The translations under genes were made by a program, and so were the position numbers. The notes beneath the pieces are model-generated. The model was not told the DNA's origin and did no database searches. It saw nothing but the letters and a program-made list of their open reading frames with translations. From Lachnospiraceae bacterium (GTDB lineage Bacteria > Bacillota > Clostridia > Lachnospirales > Lachnospiraceae), in contig JAIEAP010000012.1 of NCBI GenBank assembly GCA_029071325.1, forward strand, positions 1-48,458: DNA of 48,458 bases, given 5' to 3'. This document shows, piece by piece, positions 8,087-16,702 of the stretch (its first letter is position 1; every line of letters begins with the position of its first letter).

Positions 8087-9076
8087 ATGGCAGGATTTGC
8101 AGACATCGTCGGACATGAGCAGATCATACAGCATCTGAAAAATGCCATTCAGACAGATAAGATTTCTCATGCTTATATTTTCAATGGACCGGACCAGTCC
8201 GGCAAGAAAACACTGGCGGAAGCATTTGCCATGGCGCTGCAATGTGAGGCGGGCGAAAGCGAGCCGTGCCTTGCGTGCCGTTCCTGTAAACAGGCATTGA
8301 ACCATAACCAGCCGGATATTATTTATGTGACCCACGAGAAGCCAAACACCGTGTCGGTGGCAGATATCCGCAGCCAGCTGGTCAATGATATTGATGTGAA
8401 GCCCTATGGCAGTAAATATAAGGTATACATTGTGGATGAGGCGGAGAAAATGAATCAGCAGGCGCAGAATGCCCTGCTTAAGACCATAGAGGAACCGCCG
8501 TCCTATGCGGTGATACTGCTGCTGACTTCCAATGCGGACGCGTTTCTGCCCACGATCCTGTCCCGCTGTGTGACGCTGAATCTGAAGGTCGTAGCGGATG
8601 ACAAGATCAAGAGCTTTCTGATGGAGCACTGGAAGGTGCCGGATTATCAGGCGGATGTCTGTGTGGCATTTGCCCAGGGAAATGTGGGCAAGGCAATCGC
8701 CCTGGCATCCTCTGACAGCTTTGGGGAACTGAAGGCATCGGCGATACAGCTTCTGAAGCGGTGTCATGACATAGAGCTCTATGAGTTTAAGGAAGCCATC
8801 AAGCAGATTGGGGAATACAAGCTGCAGATAGAGGATTATCTGGATATCATGATGATCTGGTATCGGGACATACTGGTCTATAAGGCGACTACGGATGTAA
8901 ACCGGCTGATCTTCAAGGATGAAGTCTATGAGATCAAAAGACAGGCAAGTAAGAGTTCCTACAGCGGCGTGGAGACTGTGTTAGAGAGGCTGGGGCAAGC
9001 AAAGCTCCGCCTTCGGGCAAATGTGAATTTTGACCTGGTGATGGAATTGTTACTGCTGACCATAAAGGAGAATTGA
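8087..9076 (+). CDS. holB: DNA polymerase III subunit delta-prime
   Basis: A 330-residue clamp-loader AAA+ subunit. The P-loop is degenerate (GPDQSGKKT, 34-42). A zinc module follows (C53, C61, C64, C67). The core VDEAEKMNQQAQNALLKTIE and the SRC motif in ILSRCVTL are diagnostic of the gamma/tau/delta-prime family. Length and the missing long C-terminus point to delta-prime rather than DnaX. It helps open the beta clamp at replication forks. A longer in-frame start at 7979 overlaps yaaR and lacks a site; the ATG at 8087 follows GGAAAGGAG. RicT starts 1 nt after the stop, so the two are coupled. Confidence 0.92.
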   Translation: MAGFADIVGHEQIIQHLKNAIQTDKISHAYIFNGPDQSGKKTLAEAFAMALQCEAGESEPCLACRSCKQALNHNQPDIIYVTHEKPNTVSVADIRSQLVNDIDVKPYGSKYKVYIVDEAEKMNQQAQNALLKTIEEPPSYAVILLLTSNADAFLPTILSRCVTLNLKVVADDKIKSFLMEHWKVPDYQADVCVAFAQGNVGKAIALASSDSFGELKASAIQLLKRCHDIELYEFKEAIKQIGEYKLQIEDYLDIMMIWYRDILVYKATTDVNRLIFKDEVYEIKRQASKSSYSGVETVLERLGQAKLRLRANVNFDLVMELLLLTIKEN

Positions 9077-9077
9077 C

Positions 9078-10022
9078 ATGATAAAAGTAGTAGGAGTACG
9101 TTTTCGTTCTACCGGAAAGATTTATTATTTTGCGCCCGGTAAGATGAAGATGCAGGTGGGAACCCACGTGATCGTGGAGACTGCCAGAGGTGTGGAGTAC
9201 GGCACTGTGCTGGTAGCGCCCAAGGAAGTGGATGAAAGTCAGGTGGTACAGCCGTTAAAGCCGGTCATCCGTGTGGCAACGGAGGAGGATGAGAAGACAG
9301 AGGCGAGAAATAAGGCGAAGGAGAAGGATGCATACCGGATCTGCCAGCAGAAAATAGCAGCCCACGAACTGGACATGAAGCTGGTGGAAGCCGAATATAC
9401 CTTTGATAATAACAAGCTGCTGTTTTATTTTACAGCGGACGGACGTATTGATTTCCGGGAGCTGGTGAAGGATCTGGCGGCGGTATTCCGCACCAGGATC
9501 GAGCTGCGGCAGATCGGTGTCCGGGATGAGACTAAGATATTGGGCGGTCTCGGTATCTGCGGAAGAGAGCTGTGCTGTAAGTCTTATCTGTCAGATTTTA
9601 TTCCGGTTTCCATCAAAATGGCGAAGGAACAGAATCTGTCCTTAAATCCTTCTAAGATTTCCGGCGCCTGTGGACGTCTCATGTGCTGTCTTAAGAATGA
9701 GCAGGAGACATATGAATATCTGAACAGCCGCCTGCCGGGTATGGGAGATACGGTAACCACCATAGACGGCTGCAAGGGCGAGGTGCAGAATATCAATGTG
9801 CTGCGCCAGCGGGTGAAGGTGCTGGTAGAGGTAGACGGGGAAAAGGAAATCCGGGAGTATAAGGTGGACGAGCTTAAGTTCCGTCCCAGAAGACGCAAGG
9901 ACCGCAAGGATAAGGGAAAGGCGTCGGCGGAGGAGTTGAAGGAACTGTCCCCGGAGGAATTAAAGGAATTGTCTGCGTTAGAGGACAAGGGAGGCAAGTC
10001 GAAGCTCAATGATGCCAAATGA
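9078..10022 (+). CDS. ricT: RicT (YaaT), PSP1-domain Fe-S protein
   Basis: A 314-residue PSP1 C-terminal domain protein. The cysteines C161, C166, C167 and C198, C203, C204 (CGRELCC and CGRLMCC) match the conserved cluster-binding residues of RicT. With RicA and RicF it forms a complex that in Bacillus affects RNase Y-dependent mRNA maturation and sporulation/competence regulation. The C-terminus is a charged Lys/Glu tail with a short ELKELSPEELKELS repeat. AAAGGAG precedes the ATG, and the gene follows holB by 1 nt, as in Bacillus. Neither RicA nor RicF is encoded in the window. Confidence 0.92.
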   Translation: MIKVVGVRFRSTGKIYYFAPGKMKMQVGTHVIVETARGVEYGTVLVAPKEVDESQVVQPLKPVIRVATEEDEKTEARNKAKEKDAYRICQQKIAAHELDMKLVEAEYTFDNNKLLFYFTADGRIDFRELVKDLAAVFRTRIELRQIGVRDETKILGGLGICGRELCCKSYLSDFIPVSIKMAKEQNLSLNPSKISGACGRLMCCLKNEQETYEYLNSRLPGMGDTVTTIDGCKGEVQNINVLRQRVKVLVEVDGEKEIREYKVDELKFRPRRRKDRKDKGKASAEELKELSPEELKELSALEDKGGKSKLNDAK

Positions 10023-10749
10023 TTTGAAGCCGGGAGAGCGTATCGACGAGCTGCACCGCAACGGCTACCGCATCATCCAGGACAGGAACCGGTTCTGCTT
10101 CGGTATGGATGCCGTTCTCTTAAGTGGATTCACATATGTGAATCCCGGTGAGAAGGCGCTGGATCTGGGTACGGGAACCGGTATTATTCCCATTCTTCTG
10201 GAGGCGAAGACTAGGGGAGAGCATTTTACCGGGCTTGAGATTCAGGAGGACAGCGCAGATATGGCGCGCCGCAGCGTTGCGTTGAACGGGCTGCAGGAGA
10301 AGATTGACATTGTGACGGGAGATATCAAGGATGCCTCAGCGATTTTGGGGGCATCTTCTTTTGATGTGGTCACGACAAATCCGCCTTATATGATTGGGCA
10401 GCACGGACTTCAGAATGCCGACGAGGCGAAAGCGATTGCCCGCCATGAGATTCTTTGCACCCTTGAGGATGTGGTGCGGGAAAGCGCAAGGCTATTAAAG
10501 CCCCAGGGTCATTTCTTCATGGTACACCGTCCCTTCCGCCTGGCGGAGATCATCTGTGTGATGCGCGATCACGGGCTGGAGCCCAAGCGTATGAAGTTTG
10601 TGCATCCTTTTGTGGACAGAGAGCCCAATATGGTGTTGGTGGAGGGCGTACGGGGCGGACGTTCCCGCATGACTGTGGAAAAGCCCCTGATCGTATACCG
10701 GCAGCAGGGCGTGTACACCGATGAGATATATGACATTTACGGATATTAG
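10009..10749 (+). CDS. NPPY-type SAM methyltransferase (TrmN6/YabB family)
   Basis: A 246-residue class I methyltransferase. The SAM motif LDLGTGTGIIPILL is at about residues 45-58 and the catalytic NPPY begins at N124, typical for N6-adenine or N5-glutamine methylation. Similarity and context (after ricT, before lgt/rsmI; Bacillus yabB) suggest the tRNA1(Val) adenine-37 N6-methyltransferase group. The target RNA is inferred only. The start overlaps the end of ricT by 14 nt; two consecutive ATGs (10009 and 10012) are equally possible. Confidence 0.85.
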   Translation: MMPNDLKPGERIDELHRNGYRIIQDRNRFCFGMDAVLLSGFTYVNPGEKALDLGTGTGIIPILLEAKTRGEHFTGLEIQEDSADMARRSVALNGLQEKIDIVTGDIKDASAILGASSFDVVTTNPPYMIGQHGLQNADEAKAIARHEILCTLEDVVRESARLLKPQGHFFMVHRPFRLAEIICVMRDHGLEPKRMKFVHPFVDREPNMVLVEGVRGGRSRMTVEKPLIVYRQQGVYTDEIYDIYGY

Positions 10750-10760
10750 GAGGAAGCAGT

Positions 10761-11555
10761 ATGTTCAATGATATAACGATAGGTCCGGTTACCATACATA
10801 TGTATGGGTTGATGATAGGTGTGGGCTTTCTGATGGCGTATGTGATGAGCTGTTACCGGGGCAAGAAAAGGGGCCTGAGCGAGGATATTTTCTTTGGCAT
10901 TTTAGTCTGTGCCATTATTGGAGGAATGCTGGGATCGCGTGTGCTGTATTATATAGTAGAGCTGCCCCAGATCATTCAGGACCCTTCTATCCTGTGGGAT
11001 TTTAAGAACGGCTATGTGGTATACGGCGGAATTATCGGAGGTATTCTGGCCAGCGGTATCTATACGAAAGTAAAGAAAGTCTCATTTTTAGAATATTTTG
11101 ACGTGGTAATGCCGTCAGTGGCGCTGGCACAGGGATTTGGCAGGCTGGGCTGTTTCTTTGCGGGCTGCTGTTACGGAAGGGAAACGGATGCCTGGTATGG
11201 AATCACCTTTACCCATTCTGATTTTGCACCTAACGGTGTGAAGCTGATACCGACGCAGTTGATTTCTTCCGCGGGAGATTTCCTTTTTGCCCTGCTGCTG
11301 GTATTATATGCGCGCCGTAAGCCGGAGAGGGGCAGAGTTGGAGCGTTGTATCTGGTATTCTATGGCGTGGGACGGTTTTTGATAGAGTTTTTACGGAATG
11401 ATTATCGGGGCAGCGTGGGAATATTCTCTACCTCCCAGTTTATTTCCATTGGGATTGTGGCGGTAGGCGTGCTGCTGTATATACTGCTTCCGAAGCTCCA
11501 TGCTTATTGGTGTGAACGGGAGAAAACGGAAGCTTCATCCGACAGTCAGAAATAG
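10761..11555 (+). CDS. lgt: Prolipoprotein diacylglyceryl transferase
   Basis: A 264-residue polytopic membrane enzyme that transfers diacylglycerol from phosphatidylglycerol to the lipobox cysteine of prolipoproteins. Visible family features are the N-terminal IHMYGLMIGVGFL, the YGGIIGG motif, the Lgt signature GRLGCFFAGCCYGRETD with its conserved Arg, and the C-terminal FLIEFLRNDYRG. About seven membrane segments are expected. AGGAGG lies 7 nt before the ATG. It serves the lipoproteins of this genome, three of which are in the window (12388, 24231 and 26720). Confidence 0.95.
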   Translation: MFNDITIGPVTIHMYGLMIGVGFLMAYVMSCYRGKKRGLSEDIFFGILVCAIIGGMLGSRVLYYIVELPQIIQDPSILWDFKNGYVVYGGIIGGILASGIYTKVKKVSFLEYFDVVMPSVALAQGFGRLGCFFAGCCYGRETDAWYGITFTHSDFAPNGVKLIPTQLISSAGDFLFALLLVLYARRKPERGRVGALYLVFYGVGRFLIEFLRNDYRGSVGIFSTSQFISIGIVAVGVLLYILLPKLHAYWCEREKTEASSDSQK

Positions 11556-11566
11556 CAGGGGGATTT

Positions 11567-12406
11567 ATGGCAGGAACATTATATTTGTGCGCGACGCCCA
11601 TTGGAAATCTGGAGGATATTACGCTGCGGGTGCTGCGGGTGCTTAAGGAAGCAGATCTGATCGCGGCGGAGGACACCCGCAATTCCATTAAGCTGTTGAA
11701 TCATTTTGAGATTCGAACGCCCATGACCAGCTATCACGAGTACAACAAGATAGAAAAGGCATATAAGCTGGTGGAACAGCTTCGCGCCGGGAAAAATATT
11801 GCGTTGATCACAGATGCCGGAACGCCGGGCATATCCGACCCCGGTGAAGAGCTGGTAAGAATCTGCCATGAGGAGGGGATACCTGTCACTTCTCTGCCGG
11901 GACCGGCGGCATGCATCACAGCCCTTACGATGTCAGGACTTCCTACCAGGCGCTTCGCCTTCGAGGCATTCCTGCCCAGAGACAAGAAGGAGCGGGTCCG
12001 GGTGTTAAAGGAACTGCGGGAGGAGACGAGAACCATAATCCTCTATGAAGCGCCGCATCACCTGGTGAAGACCCTTCAGGAGTTATTTGAGGCGTTAGGG
12101 AACCGCAGGCTGACCGTCTGCAAGGAGTTGACGAAGCGGCATGAAGATGCGACACAAACGACATTAGAAAATGTCCTAAAGTATTATAAAGACATTGAAC
12201 CACGGGGAGAATACGTCTTAATACTGGAAGGAAAGACATTCCAGGAAAAGGAACTGGAAGCCAGGATGTCTTGGGAAGAGATGTCTCTCGCCGACCACAT
12301 GGCTCATTATGAGGCACAGGGCGTGGAGCATAAGGAGGCCATGAGGCTGGTGGCGAAGGACCGGGGGATAAGTAAACGTGAAGTCTATCAGGCTTTGTTA
12401 AAGTAA
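11567..12406 (+). CDS. rsmI: 16S rRNA 2'-O-ribose C1402 methyltransferase
   Basis: A 279-residue tetrapyrrole-methylase-fold enzyme. The start GTLYLCATPIGNLEDITLR and the motifs AEDTRNSIKLL, ITDAGTPGISDPGE and LPGPAACITALTMSGLPT are diagnostic of RsmI, which methylates C1402 in the 16S decoding centre. GGGGG precedes the ATG, 11 nt after lgt. It ends the long plus-strand run. Its last 19 nt overlap the 3' end of the convergent DUF885 gene, so there is no room for a separate terminator. Confidence 0.95.
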   Translation: MAGTLYLCATPIGNLEDITLRVLRVLKEADLIAAEDTRNSIKLLNHFEIRTPMTSYHEYNKIEKAYKLVEQLRAGKNIALITDAGTPGISDPGEELVRICHEEGIPVTSLPGPAACITALTMSGLPTRRFAFEAFLPRDKKERVRVLKELREETRTIILYEAPHHLVKTLQELFEALGNRRLTVCKELTKRHEDATQTTLENVLKYYKDIEPRGEYVLILEGKTFQEKELEARMSWEEMSLADHMAHYEAQGVEHKEAMRLVAKDRGISKREVYQALLK

Positions 12407-14181
12407 TCCGGAAGATACTTTTTGATGATGTCAAAGGGAGCGGGACCGATGGACAGGATTGCGTCGTGGAAGGCGCGGTCACTGTAAGCGTCGTCCCAGG
12501 TCTCTTTGGCATATTTTTTTAATTCGAGGAACTCCACATATCCGATGTAGTATTTCAGGTAATGTGCCGGTTCCGACACGATGTAGTCATAGATTTCCCG
12601 GATGGTTTCTTCATCACCGAGGCCAAATCCCCGGAAGAAGTTATATAGATCTGATTTTGTCCAGCCCTTGGCATGAATGGACAGATCGGCGGTGGCATAG
12701 AGGCTTAAGATGGCGGACTTGTTGTGCATCAGAAGCTCTGCCTGTTGTTCGGGCAGACCGGTGTAGCCGTAGGAGAGCATTTCCACATAGGTTGCCCAGC
12801 CTTCCACATAGCCGGGATAATTGAGCAGGTTGCGGACCGGGGAAATCCCGGCGGCGGCAGTCTGTGTCGTCTGATAGAGATGCCCCGGAAAGCCTTCATG
12901 GGCAAGGGTTGTAAAAAGGTCTAGGTCATCATAGGCGCTGGCAGGGTTGATGTAGATCATGTTGTGGGACAGGTCATCCATGGGGGCTGTCAGATAGAAA
13001 GCGGGCGCCATGGCTTCCTGCATACATTCGTCTACATAGTTGACGGAGAACACGGTAGATACCGGAGGGGAGAACTGATCTGTAATGGCGGCGGTGAGCC
13101 GTGTCAGCATTTCCTCCGGTGACGCCCCGCTTAAGGGAAAGTCATCAGCGTTTACGGTAAGATCTGTGCCGTCACTGCTCAGTTCCATAATAGCGGTTAT
13201 ATCCTCTAAGCGCTGCTGTTCCGTCAGCTTAAGCAGTTCATCGATGGAACGGGAGGAGCCGGTGGAGGCATATACCAGCTCCTGATAATATTCACTGCCA
13301 TTTGGATAATAGCATAATCCCGCATCATTGGTTCCGCTGCCCTTTAATGCGGCAATACAATCGGCAAGCTGCTGATAGGCGGGAAGCACACTGCGCAGGA
13401 AAGCGTCCTCATTTTCCTGACAGAAGGCGTCTTTCTCCCCCTGTGATAAATCCGGCAGGTTTTCCAATTTATTACGGAAGGTAGTGATCAGATAATGTTC
13501 TTCTGTGGTGTCGGTCAGTGCGGCGATGGAGGCAAGAACCGTGTCTGCCTGGGTATCTGACATAAAAAGCCCTGCGTCTGCTTTTGCTTTCTCATAGGCG
13601 CAGATGCCGGCAAAGCAGTCCGGGATCAGCCGCAGAAGTTCCAGGTAGTCGATCACGTCCTGCTGGCGGTAGAAGTGATACTCTGCCAGAAGAACAGGAA
13701 GCTGCGCGCAGAAACCGGTGGAGGGACGGAGGATTTCCGGATAGAGGGACAGAGCGTCGTTGTCTTCACTGCCGGCATACTCCTGCAGCAGATCGTAGGT
13801 CAGCTGCTGCTGTATGGTCAGTTTGTCATAATCATAAGAGGCAAGCCCGCAGCGGATATTTTCCAGGCGCAGGGCTAGCGCATCCTCTGCCTCGGGGGAA
13901 TAGTCCGGCAGGCAGATATTATAATCGCTAATATCATAAGAAGCGGGATTGCTGACGGTATAGTGGAGACTGATGGTGTCCTGCACAATCTCATTTCGAA
14001 ACAGCAGATCTGTGTATTCCTGAAAGGTAATACGATCCAGGGAGGCAGTCTGACTGGCAGGATCGTTTCCTAAGCTGCAGGATGTGAGTGCAAGAGAGGA
14101 GCTAACGGAAACGAATGCGCATAGGATCAGAAGAAGCAGTCGTTTCCATATAGCTGTCCGGTGTGTTTGTGAGAATTTCAT
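12388..14181 (-). CDS. DUF885 family lipoprotein, putative zinc peptidase
   Basis: A 597-residue secreted lipoprotein. It has a positively charged start, a hydrophobic signal and a lipobox ending in LTSC near residue 35, so Lgt should lipidate it. The C-terminal half carries HEGFPGH (H428-H434), the zinc-site motif of the DUF885 family, with the later GYVEGWATYVE helix supplying the third ligand Glu region. This family is related to M32-like metallopeptidases; the substrate is unknown. An upstream in-frame ATG at 14211 has no ribosome site. The ATG at 14181 has GGAG at 7 nt and is chosen. It is convergent with rsmI (19-nt overlap) and divergent from spmA. Confidence 0.85.
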   Translation of the reverse strand: MKFSQTHRTAIWKRLLLLILCAFVSVSSSLALTSCSLGNDPASQTASLDRITFQEYTDLLFRNEIVQDTISLHYTVSNPASYDISDYNICLPDYSPEAEDALALRLENIRCGLASYDYDKLTIQQQLTYDLLQEYAGSEDNDALSLYPEILRPSTGFCAQLPVLLAEYHFYRQQDVIDYLELLRLIPDCFAGICAYEKAKADAGLFMSDTQADTVLASIAALTDTTEEHYLITTFRNKLENLPDLSQGEKDAFCQENEDAFLRSVLPAYQQLADCIAALKGSGTNDAGLCYYPNGSEYYQELVYASTGSSRSIDELLKLTEQQRLEDITAIMELSSDGTDLTVNADDFPLSGASPEEMLTRLTAAITDQFSPPVSTVFSVNYVDECMQEAMAPAFYLTAPMDDLSHNMIYINPASAYDDLDLFTTLAHEGFPGHLYQTTQTAAAGISPVRNLLNYPGYVEGWATYVEMLSYGYTGLPEQQAELLMHNKSAILSLYATADLSIHAKGWTKSDLYNFFRGFGLGDEETIREIYDYIVSEPAHYLKYYIGYVEFLELKKYAKETWDDAYSDRAFHDAILSIGPAPFDIIKKYLPDYFNKA

Positions 14182-14308
14182 GGTTAGGCTCCGCAAATTG
14201 CTTACCGACATTTTATGAGTGGCGATTGGAAATTATGCTGTGCCGTACATGATTTTGCGATGGGCGGCATAGTATTAAAGAACCAGAACCGTATAGGAGG
14301 CTTGGCTT

Positions 14309-14899
14309 TTGAATTATCTGTGGGGCTTTATGATCCTCATTGGGGTGGTCTATGGAGCGATCAGCGGAAATCTGCCGAATGTGACGCAGGCAGCGATCAA
14401 TTCGGCGAAGGAGGCGGTGACCCTTGCCATTACTATGACAGGTGTTATGGCATTCTGGATGGGCATCATGAAGATCGCGGAAAACAGCGGGATCATGCAG
14501 TCTGCCGTCCGTGGCATGCGGCCTGTTCTTAAGTTCCTGTTTCCGCGGATACCGAAAGAGCATCCCGCCAATCATTACATTGCGGTCAATATGATCGCCA
14601 ATGTGCTGGGTCTGGGCTGGGCGGCAACCCCTGCCGGGCTTAAGGCTATGCAGGAGCTGTCACACCTGCAGGAGGAGAGAGGACAGCCGAAGCATATTGC
14701 CAGCAGGGAAATGTGCATTTTCCTCATTATCAATATTTCCTCGCTGCAGCTGATACCGGTCAGTATTGTGGCGTACCGCAGTCAGTACGGCTCGGTGAAC
14801 CCTGCGGCGGTCATCGGTCCCGGACTGGCAGCAACCTGTATCAGTACGCTGGCGGCGGTGATATTCTGCAAGGTGATGGATTGGAAGCGGAGGGCGTGA
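14309..14899 (+). CDS. spmA: Spore maturation protein A
   Basis: A 196-residue polytopic protein of the nucleoside-recognition (Gate) family. Its N-terminal membrane segments, the ANHYIAVNMIANVLGLGWAA motif and its length match SpmA, needed in Bacillus for spore core dehydration. It starts with TTG at 14309, 8 nt after AGGAGG; no ATG is usable. Its usual neighbour spmB lies 3.6 kb downstream, behind an inserted two-component/ABC module, so the standard spmA-spmB pair is split. Confidence 0.9.
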   Translation: MNYLWGFMILIGVVYGAISGNLPNVTQAAINSAKEAVTLAITMTGVMAFWMGIMKIAENSGIMQSAVRGMRPVLKFLFPRIPKEHPANHYIAVNMIANVLGLGWAATPAGLKAMQELSHLQEERGQPKHIASREMCIFLIINISSLQLIPVSIVAYRSQYGSVNPAAVIGPGLAATCISTLAAVIFCKVMDWKRRA

Positions 14900-14909
14900 A
14901 GCCCTTCGC

Positions 14910-14938
14910 TTGTTATATTGTTAGCAGTAGCGTATAAT
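14910..14938 (+). promoter_or_regulatory. Promoter of the inserted two-component/ABC module
   Basis: TTGTTA (14910-14915), 17 nt, TATAAT (14933-14938), directly after spmA and 89 nt before the response regulator start. Confidence 0.7.
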
Positions 14939-15026
14939 ACAGACGATAGGACATAATTACTCATATAGGTTCCAGCAGAAAAGGAAGCTGGAAGATAAAT
15001 AAGTAAAGTGTGGAAAAGGTGATAGC

Positions 15027-15710
15027 ATGTATCGCATTGCAGTAATTGATGATGACGTCCCCATTGGAAATATGGTAGAAGAGGTATTGACCCGGGAGGG
15101 CTATGAGGTTCTGCGGGCGTATTCCGGTACGGAAGCGCTGCTGCTGTTAGAGAGACAGCGTCCCGATCTGGTGCTGTTAGACCTGATGCTTCCGGGCCTG
15201 TCCGGAGAAGAGGTGCTCCCCCGAATGGAGGGAATCCCGGTGATCGTGGTGAGCGCCAGGGTGGATGTGCAGGACAAAGTAAATCTGCTGATGGATGGCG
15301 CGGCAGATTATATCACGAAGCCCTTTGCGGTATCGGAGCTGTTGGCCCGCATCGCAGTGCAGCTCCGGCAGAAGGAGCAGGCAGGAGGAACGCCGAATGC
15401 GGAGCAGGGGCGGTTGATCTATGAGGATATGGAGCTGACGGAGTATGACCGCCGGGTAACGGCAGGGGGTGTTTCGGTCCATCTGACCCGGACAGAGTAC
15501 GCCATCCTTCATCTGCTGATGAAGAATGTCGGACAAGTCATTACCCGGTCCGTGCTTTTGGAGCGTATCAGTGAGGAAACCCCGGATTGTGTGGAAAGCT
15601 CTCTGAAGGTCCACATCAGCAATCTACGCAAGAAGCTGCGCACAGCCGGGGGCAGGGAATATATTGAAGCAGTGTGGGGGATTGGTTTTATCCTGCCCCG
15701 GGAATCTTAA
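15027..15710 (+). CDS. OmpR/PhoB family response regulator
   Basis: A 227-residue regulator. The receiver domain (1-115) has the acidic pocket IDDD (7-10), phospho-acceptor D52 in LVLLDLM and the KPF lysine. The C-terminal winged helix (about 130-227) has the TRTEYAILHLLMKN and RKKLRT elements. It is preceded by its own promoter and an AAAGGTG site. It is followed by an ABC ATPase, a permease and a histidine kinase. The direct CTTAAC repeats at 15706-15746 in front of the ATPase are its probable binding site. Such modules usually sense and export cationic or lipid-II-binding antimicrobial peptides. Confidence 0.93.
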   Translation: MYRIAVIDDDVPIGNMVEEVLTREGYEVLRAYSGTEALLLLERQRPDLVLLDLMLPGLSGEEVLPRMEGIPVIVVSARVDVQDKVNLLMDGAADYITKPFAVSELLARIAVQLRQKEQAGGTPNAEQGRLIYEDMELTEYDRRVTAGGVSVHLTRTEYAILHLLMKNVGQVITRSVLLERISEETPDCVESSLKVHISNLRKKLRTAGGREYIEAVWGIGFILPRES

Positions 15711-15746
15711 TGCTTTCTTAACGTTTTCCTTAACCGGTTTCTTAAC
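15706..15746 (+). promoter_or_regulatory. CTTAAC direct repeats, probable response-regulator operator
   Basis: CTTAAT at 15706 and CTTAAC at 15717, 15729 and 15741 are spaced 11, 12 and 12 bp, about one helical turn. The first overlaps the regulator's stop codon. No good -35 box lies between them and the ATPase gene, as expected for an activated promoter. Confidence 0.6.
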
Positions 15747-15787
15747 CGGGGTGCGATAGGATAGGGATAAACGAAGGAGGTAATGAG

Positions 15788-16702
15788 ATGGAGTATATTT
15801 TAGAGACTGACATGCTGTGCAAGCAATACCGGCACTTTAAAGCGCTGAACGGCATGTGCATGCATGTACCCAAAGGAGCCATTTACGGGCTGGTGGGAAG
15901 GAACGGAGCCGGTAAGACCACGCTGATACGTCTGGTCTGCGGGCTGCAAAAGCCCACATCCGGAAGATACAGGCTGTATGGCTGCCCGGATCAGGGGAGT
16001 GATATGGCGCATATGCGCAGACGGATGGGGGCGGTAGTAGAGACCCCTTCCATCTATCTGAATATGACGGCAGAAGAGAATATAAGGCAGCAGTACCGGG
16101 TATTGGGAATTCCGTCCTGGGATGGGATCCCGGAATTGTTAGAGCTGGTAGGACTTGCGGATACCGGAAAGAAGAAGGCCAAGAATTTTTCTCTGGGAAT
16201 GAAGCAGAGGCTGGGCATTGCGGTGGCTCTGGCGGGAGATCCTGATTTCCTGATTCTGGATGAACCGGTAAATGGTCTTGACCCACAGGGAATCATTGAG
16301 ACACGAGAGCTTATTTTGAAACTGAACCGGGAACGGCAGATCACATTTCTGATCTCCAGTCACATCCTGGATGAGCTGTCGCGTCTTGCCACCCATTATG
16401 GCTTTGTGGACGCCGGGCATATGGTTCGGGAGATCAGCGCCGAAGAATTGGAGGCGGCATGCCGCAAATGTGTCCGGGTGGAAGTGTCGGATACGAAGGT
16501 ATTGGCGACGGTTCTGGACAGTATGCAGCTAGACTACCTGATCTGTACGGAGCAGGTAGCTGATATTTACGGGGAGGTCAATGTATCGAAGCTGGTTATG
16601 GCACTGGCGGAAAAACATGTGGAGCTGATATCCATGCAGGAACACGATGAGAACCTGGAGGGTTACTTTATTCGTCTGATCGGAGGTGAGCCGCATGCGT
16701 AA
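15788..16702 (+). CDS. ABC transporter ATPase, BcrA / peptide-immunity type
   Basis: A 304-residue ATPase with Walker A GRNGAGKTT (37-45), an ABC signature written FSLGMKQR, Walker B FLILDEPVNGLD and the H-loop in ISSHIL. The FSLGMKQR signature and C-terminal extension are typical of BcrA/lantibiotic-immunity subunits that pair with ABC-2 permeases. It overlaps the permease gene by 8 nt (ATGCGTAA), so the subunits are translationally coupled. AGGAGG lies before its ATG. The probable role is detoxification of a membrane-active peptide, controlled by the flanking two-component system; the substrate is not known. Confidence 0.9.
   Translation: MEYILETDMLCKQYRHFKALNGMCMHVPKGAIYGLVGRNGAGKTTLIRLVCGLQKPTSGRYRLYGCPDQGSDMAHMRRRMGAVVETPSIYLNMTAEENIRQQYRVLGIPSWDGIPELLELVGLADTGKKKAKNFSLGMKQRLGIAVALAGDPDFLILDEPVNGLDPQGIIETRELILKLNRERQITFLISSHILDELSRLATHYGFVDAGHMVREISAEELEAACRKCVRVEVSDTKVLATVLDSMQLDYLICTEQVADIYGEVNVSKLVMALAEKHVELISMQEHDENLEGYFIRLIGGEPHA

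Noticed and set aside
14891-14905. AGGGC/GCCCT hairpin after spmA as a terminator
   Set aside because: Only five pairs and no T-run; too weak to call.
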